This document shows positions 33,990 through 39,718 of a stretch of 39,718 nt of DNA, one piece after another. The position numbers were made by a program, and so were the translations under genes. Source of the DNA: CAZVEV01 sp964625865 (GTDB lineage: Bacteria; Planctomycetota; Phycisphaerae; SM23-33); contig CAZVEV010000018.1 in assembly GCA_964625865.1 (NCBI GenBank), positions 1-39,718 of the forward strand. Reading direction: 5' to 3'. The first letter of the stretch is position 1. Every line of letters begins with the position of its first letter. The notes below the pieces were generated by a model. That model made no database searches and had not been told where the DNA came from. It worked only from the letters and a program-made list of their open reading frames with translations.

Positions 33990-34285
33990 TGCCGTGCTAG
34001 GCGGGGCGTTAGCGGTGCCCTGAGTCCCTTCGGGGATGACCCGCAGTCCGCTACAGCGGGGCTGAATCCTCTGTCGAGGGTCGGCCGTCGCAGGATACCC
34101 TTGCCGGCAGGGCGGTATTGATCGTTGGGTCCTCTACAACGTTGCGGCGTGAACCTGGTCAGGTCCGGAAGGAAGCAGCCATAAGCGACTTTGCGACGGG
34201 TGTTGGAGGGTTGCCTGGCAGGAATCGCCCTGTTTGGACAGGCCCTGTGCCGGCCATTCGACGCAGAGTGCACGGCATTTTTTTT
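33990..34285 (+). ncRNA. ffs: Signal recognition particle RNA, large bacterial type
   Basis: The universal SRP core is at 34149-34185 (GAACCTGGTCAGGTC then CGGAAGGAAGCAGCC). Unlike the roughly 110-base 4.5S type, the gene also has a full Alu domain: GTGCTAGGCGGGG, TAGCGGTGCCCTG, then CCGCAGTCCGCT and GCTGAATCC (about 33994-34070), which matches the large SRP RNA known from Bacillus. The outer helix TGCCGTGC (33990-33997) pairs perfectly with GCACGGCA (34270-34277), followed by eight T (34278-34285) as the terminator. An extra hairpin, GTCCC-TTCG-GGGAT (34024-34037), is inserted in the Alu region. The length is about 288 bases. It lies directly upstream of dnaX, a common gene order. The RNA scaffolds Ffh for co-translational membrane targeting. 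Confidence 0.93.
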
Positions 34286-34376
34286 GATTTCCGATTTCCA
34301 ATTGCCAATTGGACGGCCCGACCCGTTGCGGGCCGCCCGGAGCAATCTGGAAATTGGCAATTGGACATTGGAAATC
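34286..34376. repeat. AT-rich inverted repeat in the dnaX leader
   Basis: The left arm near 34286-34311 (GATTTCC.. CAATTGCCAATTG) and right arm near 34343-34376 (CTGGAAATTGGCAATTGG.. GGAAATC) pair around a GC-rich inner stem (GGCCCG / CGGGCC). It fills the space between the SRP terminator and the dnaX start and so forms the dnaX 5' leader. It is more AT-rich than its surroundings. Confidence 0.75.
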
Positions 34377-34379
34377 CCA

Positions 34380-35855
34380 ATGAGCGAATACCTCGTACTG
34401 GCCCGGAAGTACCGCAGCGCGACGTTTGACGAACTCGTCGGGCAGGAGGCCATTGCGCAGACGCTGACCAACGCGATCAGCAGCGGGCGGATAGCCCACG
34501 CGTACCTGTTCACGGGCACGCGGGGGGTGGGCAAGACGACGATGGCGCGGATCCTGGCCAAGGCGCTGAACTGCCTGTCCGTCGAGGCCCCCACCACCAC
34601 GCCGTGCAACCAGTGCGACGCCTGCATCGCCATCGCCCGCGGCGACGACGTGGACGTGATCGAGATCGACGGGGCGTCGAACCGCGGGATCGACGAGATC
34701 CGCGAGCTGCGCGCCAACGCCGTCTTCCGCCCGGCCCGGTCGCGCTACAAGATCTACTACATCGACGAAGTCCACATGCTCACCAAGGAGGCCTTTAACG
34801 CGCTGCTCAAGACCCTTGAAGAGCCGCCCTCCCACGTGAAGTTCATCTTCGCGACCACCGAGGCCGAGAAGATCCCCGCGACCATTCTCTCGCGGTGCCA
34901 GCGCTACGACTTCCGCAACATCCCCACCCGCCGCATCGCTGAGCACCTCAAGACGCTCTGTGCGGCCGAGGGCGTTGCGGCTGACGACGATGCGCTGTTC
35001 CGCATCGCCCGGGCGGCCGCCGGGTCCATGCGGGACGCCCTGAGCCTGCTGGACCAGATGCTCGTCTCCGGCAGCGGGGTGACCAACGACGAAGTGGTCA
35101 ACGTACTCGGCACGCCGCCGGACGAGCGGACGCTCCAGATCGCCCAGGCCATCGCAGACGGCGAGACGGCCAGCGCACTTACCGAACTGTCCGGCGTCCT
35201 CGAGGGCGGCGTGACGCTGACCAGCGCCGCCGGCGCGCTGGGCGACATCTTCCGCCATCTCATGCTCGCGGCGACCTGCGGGGCCGACAGCGACCTGATC
35301 GAGCTTCCCGAGCAGCAGGCCCAGGCCGTCGGGGAACTGTCGAAACGCTTCACCGTGCCCGCCCTCGTGCAGGCCGTCGGGATCATGCAGACCGCCGCCA
35401 GGAACATCCGGACCTCCAGCGTGGCCCGTGCGCTGCTCGAGGCGGCCGTCGTCCGGCTCGCCGAGGCCGACAAGTTCATCGACCCGAGCAGCCTGATCGA
35501 GCGGATCGAGGCCCTCGCCGCCGGTGGGGCGGCCCCGGCGGGGCAAAAAAAAAACGCCCCGGTAGTCCGCCCGGCGCCCGCTAAGGCCCCGCCCGGTCAG
35601 CCCGCGCGACCGTCCCCGCGACCGGCAGCCCGCCCAGTGCGGTCCGCGCCCCTGCCCGCCCCGGCTGCGACTGCGGCGAATACACACACGAGTGCAGGCA
35701 ACGGCAACGCTCCGCACAGGGCCCTGAGCAGTGAAGAATCCGACACGGTGCGGAAAGACCCCGCCGTCCAGTCCGTCATGGGCCTGTTCCACGGCGACGT
35801 GGTGGACATCCGAAGAGACCCGTCGGCGGCAGTCGAAGACGGCGAGGACTCGTAG
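34380..35855 (+). CDS. dnaX: DNA polymerase III subunit tau/gamma
   Basis: 491 residues from ATG 34380; the frame extends upstream through the leader repeat but lacks a start motif there. The AAA+ clamp-loader core has SEYLVLARKYR, FDELVGQ, Walker A GTRGVGKTT, zinc cysteines (NCLSV.. CNQCDAC), Walker B YIDEVHM and the SRC motif LSRCQRYDF. A Pro/Ala-rich linker begins near residue 385, and the C-terminus (KDPAVQSVMGLFHGDVVDIR) is typical of bacterial DnaX. A run of ten A (35545-35554) sits at codons 389-392, between CGGGGC and GCCCCG. The next stops in the other two frames are TAG at 35563 and TAA at 35582. This suggests programmed slippage giving a shorter gamma-like product. The stop codon is the first bases of palindrome copy D. 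Confidence 0.92.
   Translation: MSEYLVLARKYRSATFDELVGQEAIAQTLTNAISSGRIAHAYLFTGTRGVGKTTMARILAKALNCLSVEAPTTTPCNQCDACIAIARGDDVDVIEIDGASNRGIDEIRELRANAVFRPARSRYKIYYIDEVHMLTKEAFNALLKTLEEPPSHVKFIFATTEAEKIPATILSRCQRYDFRNIPTRRIAEHLKTLCAAEGVAADDDALFRIARAAAGSMRDALSLLDQMLVSGSGVTNDEVVNVLGTPPDERTLQIAQAIADGETASALTELSGVLEGGVTLTSAAGALGDIFRHLMLAATCGADSDLIELPEQQAQAVGELSKRFTVPALVQAVGIMQTAARNIRTSSVARALLEAAVVRLAEADKFIDPSSLIERIEALAAGGAAPAGQKKNAPVVRPAPAKAPPGQPARPSPRPAARPVRSAPLPAPAATAANTHTSAGNGNAPHRALSSEESDTVRKDPAVQSVMGLFHGDVVDIRRDPSAAVEDGEDS
35539..35584 (+). promoter_or_regulatory. Candidate transcriptional slippage / frameshift site in dnaX
   Basis: An A10 tract (35545-35554) is flanked by complementary CGGGGC (35539-35544) and GCCCCG (35556-35561). 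A shift to one alternative frame meets TAG at 35563-35565; a shift to the other meets TAA at 35582-35584. Either would end the protein at about 394-401 residues, just after the clamp-loader core. Thermus dnaX uses transcriptional slippage at an A9 tract, and E. coli uses ribosomal frameshifting at A AAA AAG, so the arrangement fits a known strategy. Confidence 0.7.
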
Positions 35856-35926
35856 GGCGCGGGACTTGCTTGCACGCGGAACGGATTGGCGTGTTCATTC
35901 CGCAGGCAAACACGTCCCGCGCCCTG
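35852..35926. repeat. Palindromic element, GTAGGGCG family, copy D (diverged)
   Basis: The left arm GTAGGGCGCGGGACTTGC starts inside the dnaX stop codon (TAG at 35853); the right arm ends near GTCCCGCGCCC (about 35914-35924). The arms pair with several mismatches. It is a relative of copies A-C with a changed stem sequence (GCGGGAC in place of GTGCAAC). Confidence 0.7.
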
Positions 35927-35956
35927 GTCGCTAACAGGTTCCCGGCGGGGCGCCAT

Positions 35957-36066
35957 GTTTAGCGGCGGAGCTTGCTCGGCGTGCGGCGTCGCTTGCGACG
36001 CCGACAGGCACCGAGTAGGCTACGTGTATCGAACGGAAACACGCGGGGCAAGCCCCGCCGCTAAAC
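35957..36066. repeat. Long inverted repeat, GTTTAGCGGCGG family
   Basis: The arms 35957-35983 and 36040-36066 pair at 24 of 27 positions (left GTTTAGCGGCGGAGCTTGC, right GCAAGCCCCGCCGCTAAAC). A smaller hairpin GGCGTCGCTTGCGACGCC lies in the loop (35985-36002). With copy D it fills the gap between dnaX and the ybaB-type gene. Confidence 0.85.
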
Positions 36067-36113
36067 GTGGCGAATAGAGATACACTGAAAGACATTCCTG
36101 GAGTAATCGACAG

Positions 36114-36449
36114 ATGTTCGGCAACCTTGGCAAGATGATGAAGATGGTGGGGGAGCTCAAGACGCGCGTGCCGGAGATGCAGGCGCAACTGGCGGCCAGC
36201 GAGTACCAGGCGCAGGCCGGCGAGGGGGCGGTCACCGCGACGGTCAGCGGCAGGATGCATATCGTCGGCCTGGAGATCGATCCCGACAAGCTCGGCGGCG
36301 ACGAGGTGGACCTTGCGGAGCTGGCCGACCTGATCAAGACCGCCGTTTCGACCGCGCAAGACGAGGCCGCCGAGGCTGCCCGAGAGGCGATGAGCGAGTT
36401 GACCGGCGGCATGCCCTTGCCGCCCGGCCTCGACTCGCTGATGGGCTAG
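36114..36449 (+). CDS. ebfC: YbaB/EbfC family nucleoid-associated protein
   Basis: 111-residue protein with the YbaB/EbfC fold: MFGNLGKMMKMVGELKTRVPEMQ (N-terminal helix), then VTATVSGRMHIVGLEIDPDKL (central beta hairpin), and a C-terminal helix AAEAAREAMSELTGGMPLPPGLDSLMG. It binds DNA as a dimer. It follows dnaX, the usual partner gene order (dnaX-ybaB-recR), though recR is not next here: thiS follows. GGAG about 11 bases upstream supports the ATG at 36114. Confidence 0.9.
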   Translation: MFGNLGKMMKMVGELKTRVPEMQAQLAASEYQAQAGEGAVTATVSGRMHIVGLEIDPDKLGGDEVDLAELADLIKTAVSTAQDEAAEAAREAMSELTGGMPLPPGLDSLMG

Positions 36450-36486
36450 CACCGGGGCGCCCGCGCGAGCGGCGAGGATCACGACC

Positions 36487-36687
36487 ATGCGGATAATGAT
36501 TAACGGACAGCACCATGACGAAGACGGGCCGCTCTCCGTGGGCGGGCTGCTGGACGCGATGGCCCTGGACCGCCGCCGCGTCGCGGTGGAACTGAACAGG
36601 CAGATCGTTCGCCGCGCCAACTACGATGCGACGATGCTGGCCGACGCCGACGAGATGGAGATCGTGACCCTCGTCGGTGGGGGATGA
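36487..36687 (+). CDS. thiS: Sulfur carrier protein ThiS
   Basis: 66-residue ubiquitin-fold protein: MRIMINGQHHD, then LSVGGLLDAMALDRRRVAVELNRQIVRR, ending VTLVGGG. The C-terminal Gly-Gly is adenylated and thiocarboxylated to donate sulfur for the thiamine thiazole ring. GAGGAT upstream fits the start. It lies 37 bases after the ybaB-type gene and 51 bases before thiG. Confidence 0.92.
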   Translation: MRIMINGQHHDEDGPLSVGGLLDAMALDRRRVAVELNRQIVRRANYDATMLADADEMEIVTLVGGG

Positions 36688-36689
36688 CG

Positions 36690-36722
36690 GACCTTTGACC
36701 TTCGACTTACGACCTTCTGACC
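36690..36722. repeat. Heptad-period repeat between thiS and thiG
   Basis: Units GACCTTT, GACCTTC, GACTTAC, GACCTTC follow one another at a 7-base period (about 36692-36719). The same unit family borders the palindromes at 28989-29014, 29180-29210 and 30481-30499. Confidence 0.7.
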
Positions 36723-36738
36723 TTGGGACGAGTGAACG

Positions 36739-37560
36739 ATGAGCGACGAGATGCTGAGAATCGGACAGTTCGAGTTTTCCAGCAGGCTGCTGGTGGGAAC
36801 GGGCAAGTACGCGACGTACGAGCTGATGCGCGACGCGCTGGCCGAGAGCGGCTGCGAGGTCGTCACGGTGGCTGTCCGGCGCGAGCGGATGGTCGACGGC
36901 GAGGGGCGGAACATCATGGACTTCCTGGACCCGGCCCGCTATACGCTCCTGCCGAACACCGCCGGGTGCTTCAACGCTGAGGACGCCATTCGCACCGCCC
37001 GCCTGGGTCGCGAGTTGCTCGAGGGCATCGAGAACCCCGGCGCCGCGTGGGTCAAGCTCGAGGTCCTGGGCGACACCAAGACGCTCCTGCCGGACCCGAT
37101 GGGCACGCTGGAGGCCCTGAAGGTCCTCAAGGACGAGGGCTTCTGCGTGCTGTGCTACACCAGCGACGATCCGATTATGGCGATGCGTCTGAAGGACGCC
37201 GGCGCCGACGCGGTCATGCCCGCCGGCTCGCCCATCGGCTCGGGCCAGGGCGTGCTGAACCCCTGGAACATTCGCATCATCCTCGAACAACTGAAGGACG
37301 GCGATCCGGAGTTTCCCGTGATCGTCGACGCCGGGGTGGGGACGGCAAGCGACGTGACGATCGCGATGGAACTCGGCGCCGACGGCGTGCTGTTGAACAC
37401 CGGCATCGCGGGAGCGACCGACTGCATCGCGATGGCGCGGGCGATGAAACTCGCCGTCGTCGCCGGTCAACTCGCCGCCGGGGCGGGGCGCATCCCCCGC
37501 AAGCTCTACGCCACCGCCTCCTCGCCCGTCGAAGGCGTCATCGGCGCCCCCGATGCGTAG
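36739..37560 (+). CDS. thiG: Thiazole synthase ThiG
   Basis: 273-residue TIM-barrel enzyme. The N-terminus FEFSSRLLVGTGKYATYELM, the catalytic Lys block AAWVKLEVLGDTKTLLPD, and phosphate-binding motifs MPAGSPIGSGQG and DAGVGTASD match ThiG. It builds the thiazole moiety of thiamine from deoxyxylulose phosphate, dehydroglycine and ThiS-COSH. Other thiazole-branch genes (thiH or thiO, thiF) are not next to it in this window. The spacer to thiS is heptad-repeat sequence (36690-36722). Confidence 0.93.
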   Translation: MSDEMLRIGQFEFSSRLLVGTGKYATYELMRDALAESGCEVVTVAVRRERMVDGEGRNIMDFLDPARYTLLPNTAGCFNAEDAIRTARLGRELLEGIENPGAAWVKLEVLGDTKTLLPDPMGTLEALKVLKDEGFCVLCYTSDDPIMAMRLKDAGADAVMPAGSPIGSGQGVLNPWNIRIILEQLKDGDPEFPVIVDAGVGTASDVTIAMELGADGVLLNTGIAGATDCIAMARAMKLAVVAGQLAAGAGRIPRKLYATASSPVEGVIGAPDA

Positions 37561-37642
37561 CGCCCGGTCCGCAACACCAATGAACGCTTCGCCTGCGTGG
37601 CCCCCGCGCATCACGAACACAGAACGTTTCGAACCCCGACAG

Positions 37643-37670
37643 GTCGGGCTGGTCGCTTCAGCGATCCAGC
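37643..37670. repeat. Hairpin element, GCTGG..TTC..CCAGC family, copy 3
   Basis: It has core TCGCTTCAGCGA, nearly identical to the copy at 26835-26861, and lies 20-47 bases upstream of the helicase ATG. The hairpin could affect helicase translation; more likely it is a dispersed repeat. Confidence 0.75.
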
Positions 37671-37689
37671 AGTCCAAGACCCGCTGAGC

Positions 37690-39696
37690 ATGACAGACAA
37701 GCCCCAACTGACCGTTGACGACATCCTGGGCGACGGCGGTCTGATTGCGGACCACCTGGACGGCTACGAGCATCGCCCCGAGCAGTGCGAGATGGCCCGC
37801 GCGGTGGCGGCGGCGATGGAAGACGCCGAGCACCTGGTCGCCGAGGCCGGAACGGGAGTGGGCAAGAGCTTCGCCTATCTCGTGCCGGCCATCCTGCGCA
37901 CCGTAACAGCCAAACAGCGGGCCGTCGTCTCGACGTGCACCATCGCCCTGCAGGAGCAGATCGTCAACAAGGACCTGCCCTTCCTCCGCAAGGTCTTACC
38001 CGTCGAGTTCCGCGCCGAGTTGGGCAAGGGGCGGAGCAACTACATCTGCTATACCCGCTTGGGCATGGCGCTGGCCAATCGCAGCCGCCTGTTTGCTTCG
38101 TTCGAAGACCAGGACCAGCTCGAACGGGTTTCCGAATGGGCCCAGGTCGACGCCGACGGTCCGCGTGACGGTTCGCGACAGGGCATCGACTTCGACGTCT
38201 CGCCGGGCGTCTGGGAGAAGGTCCGTAGCGATTCGAGCCAGTGCCTCGCCGCCAAGTGCCCCGAACAGACCCGCTGCCCGTACCGCCGCGCCCGCAGGCG
38301 CCTTTACGCGGCCAACATCGTCGTGGTCAACCATGCGCTGTTCTTCTCGGACCTGTCGCTGCGGCCCCGGAAGGTCGAACTGCTGGGGCGATACGACCTG
38401 GCGGTCCTGGACGAGGCCCACACGCTGGAGCAGGTTGCCGGCGGGCACTTCGGGCGGGAGATCACCACCGCGGGGGTCAACTATCTGCTGCGCGAGCTGT
38501 ACAACAAGCGGACCGACCGCGGGATCCTGGCGGTCCTGGACGCCAACAAGGCGGTTGGCGAGGTCCATCGCGTTGGCGCCGCGGCCGAGGAGTTCTTCGA
38601 CTCGCTGGCCAACTACAGCGGGTCGGGCCTGGCGCGGAATGGACGGATCAGCAAGGCAGGTATCGTCTCCAATGGCCTGTCGCCCGCACTGGGTAGGCTC
38701 GCGGGAGAACTGGACAAAGTCGCCAAGGGCGCCAAGGACGAAGGGCAGGCCAAGGCGGTCTTCGGCCTGGCCGGTCGCGCCGCGGAGATGGCGACCCTTA
38801 CCGAGGCGCTGATCGACCAGGTCGACGCCGATCACGTCTACTGGACCGCCAAGCGGACGTGGCGCAAGCGTCAGTACGTCACGCTGGCCTCGGCGCCGAT
38901 TAACGTCGGGCCGATTATCCGCAACCTGCTGTTCGACGAGATAAAGTCGGCCGTCCTGACCAGCGCCACGCTGGCCACCGCGCGCCGCGGCGAGCACGGG
39001 TTCGACTACCTCCGCAGTCGCCTGGGCCTCGAAGGCGGGCGCGAGGTCCTGCTGACCAGCCCGTTCGACTACCGCCGCCAGGCCAGGCTCTACGTCGAAA
39101 CGCAACTGGGCCAGCCCAACGACCTGGCGACGTTCGTGCCCGCCGCGTGCGGCGCCATCGAGTACTACCTCGCCAAGAGCGAGGGGCGCTGCTTCGTCCT
39201 GTTTACCAGCTATGCCATGCTCCGAAAGTCCGCCGAGCATCTCGAAGACTTCTGCGATCAGAACGACTACCGCCTTCTCGTCCAGGGCGGCGGGGGCTCC
39301 CAGGCGACGTTGCTGGACCGCTTCCGCGGCGAGCCGCGATCGGTCCTGCTGGGCACGACGAGCTTCTGGCAGGGCGTGGACGTCGCGGGCGAGGCGCTGC
39401 GGAACGTCATCATCACCAAGCTGCCCTTCGCCGTCCCCGACGTGCCGCTGACCGAGGCCCGCGTGGAGGCCATCCGCGAGGCGGGGGGCAACCCCTTTGT
39501 CGACTACCAACTGCCCGAGGCCGTCATCCGTTTCAAACAGGGCTTCGGGCGCCTCATCCGCTCGAGCACGGACACCGGCTTCGTGGTGGTGCTCGATCAC
39601 CGCATCGTCACCAAGCCCTACGGCCGCATGTTCATCCGCTCCCTGCCGGACATCGAAGTCGTCCGCGACGAGTACGCGGGCCAAGTCGGCTCGTAA
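37690..39696 (+). CDS. dinG: DinG/XPD-type ATP-dependent DNA helicase
   Basis: 668 residues from ATG 37690 (an earlier in-frame ATG at 37597 reads through repeat sequence). Walker A is AEAGTGVGKSFAYL, and TCTIALQEQI follows. An Fe-S domain is suggested by four Cys (SNYICYTRLG, SQCLAAKCPEQTRCPYRRAR). Walker B is VLDEAHTLEQ. Later motifs are AVLTSATLAT, TSYAMLRK, LLGTTSFWQGVDVAGEAL and IRFKQGFGRLIRSSTDTG, typical of superfamily 2 XPD/DinG helicases. It unwinds damaged or structured DNA. The gene ends 22 bases before the window edge, so downstream partners are not visible. Confidence 0.9.
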   Translation: MTDKPQLTVDDILGDGGLIADHLDGYEHRPEQCEMARAVAAAMEDAEHLVAEAGTGVGKSFAYLVPAILRTVTAKQRAVVSTCTIALQEQIVNKDLPFLRKVLPVEFRAELGKGRSNYICYTRLGMALANRSRLFASFEDQDQLERVSEWAQVDADGPRDGSRQGIDFDVSPGVWEKVRSDSSQCLAAKCPEQTRCPYRRARRRLYAANIVVVNHALFFSDLSLRPRKVELLGRYDLAVLDEAHTLEQVAGGHFGREITTAGVNYLLRELYNKRTDRGILAVLDANKAVGEVHRVGAAAEEFFDSLANYSGSGLARNGRISKAGIVSNGLSPALGRLAGELDKVAKGAKDEGQAKAVFGLAGRAAEMATLTEALIDQVDADHVYWTAKRTWRKRQYVTLASAPINVGPIIRNLLFDEIKSAVLTSATLATARRGEHGFDYLRSRLGLEGGREVLLTSPFDYRRQARLYVETQLGQPNDLATFVPAACGAIEYYLAKSEGRCFVLFTSYAMLRKSAEHLEDFCDQNDYRLLVQGGGGSQATLLDRFRGEPRSVLLGTTSFWQGVDVAGEALRNVIITKLPFAVPDVPLTEARVEAIREAGGNPFVDYQLPEAVIRFKQGFGRLIRSSTDTGFVVVLDHRIVTKPYGRMFIRSLPDIEVVRDEYAGQVGS

Positions 39697-39700
39697 GTCG

Positions 39701-39718
39701 AGTGCCATGGGCTGCGGA
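39701..39718. repeat. Partial copy of the GTGCCGTGGGCTGCG family at the window edge
   Basis: GTGCCATGGGCTGCGGA at the last bases matches the left arms at 26302 and 29037 with one change. The rest of the element lies outside the window. Confidence 0.7.

Noticed and set aside
1..39718. CRISPR arrays.
   Set aside because: The repeats found are palindromic elements or short tandem units; no regular repeat-spacer pattern with unique 30-40-base spacers was seen, and no cas genes.
1..39718. tRNA genes.
   Set aside because: I looked for the T-loop GGTTCGAATCC pattern with a matching acceptor stem and saw none that fold; a covariance scan would be decisive.

Overview
The window looks like a chromosomal scaffold of a high-GC planctomycete, most likely class Phycisphaerae. 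This is inferred from gene content and not from a marker phylogeny. The indicators are two PEP-CTERM proteins with the PEP / hydrophobic helix / poly-Arg tail, a Tat-exported sulfatase, a large secreted protein joining a methyltransferase-like domain to PQQ-type propeller repeats, a secreted beta-helix protein, and many short palindromic intergenic elements. A run of 10 N (10953-10962) shows that two contigs were joined, so order across that point rests on scaffolding.

Layout. (1) 78-8846: exported proteins. Two PEP-CTERM proteins are followed by a right-handed beta-helix protein, a zinc-peptidase-like lipoprotein broken by one in-frame TAG, a divergent M60-like metallopeptidase and a sulfatase, which suggests a surface and polysaccharide or glycoprotein degradation set. 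(2) 8888-16381: envelope glycan genes. Two glutamine-dependent asparagine-synthetase-type amidotransferases flank a family 2 glycosyltransferase and are followed by a B12-binding-type radical SAM protein and a SAM methyltransferase; no exosortase gene is in the window. (3) 16407-21563, minus strand: a metal-uptake operon. A small Cys/His-rich exported protein, an outer-membrane porin-like protein with a very His/Glu-rich segment, and a ZnuA/ZnuC/ZnuB-type ABC importer are followed by a diacylglycerol/undecaprenol kinase. A sigma70-like promoter lies just upstream of the first gene. (4) 21764-30322, minus strand: the methyltransferase-like/PQQ propeller protein, an NHL-type lipoprotein, a cupin, a coupled PduT-PduS pair (an Fe-S microcompartment shell protein and an RnfC-like flavo/Fe-S oxidoreductase), and a SPASM radical SAM enzyme. 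No other microcompartment genes are present. (5) 30526-39696, mainly plus strand: housekeeping genes, namely miaB overlapping mutY, a small minus-strand lipoprotein, a large-type SRP RNA, dnaX, ybaB/ebfC, thiS, thiG and a DinG-family helicase.

The most notable signals are as follows. There is a complete large SRP RNA (33990-34277) with an Alu domain and an extra UUCG-capped hairpin. dnaX carries an A10 tract inside a GC hairpin, with stops in both alternative frames, which looks like a tau/gamma slippage site. The PduS-PduT pair stands alone. A lipoprotein zinc peptidase has an amber codon in an otherwise open frame. Several families of intergenic palindromes occur in multiple copies, with compensatory stem changes and flanks of 7-nt-period repeats; one 7-nt repeat array lies inside a coding region. 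Two distant gene ends share a composite REP-like sequence plus terminator module.

All calls come from reading sequence and translated frames. No database search was run, so family names rest on recognised motifs.
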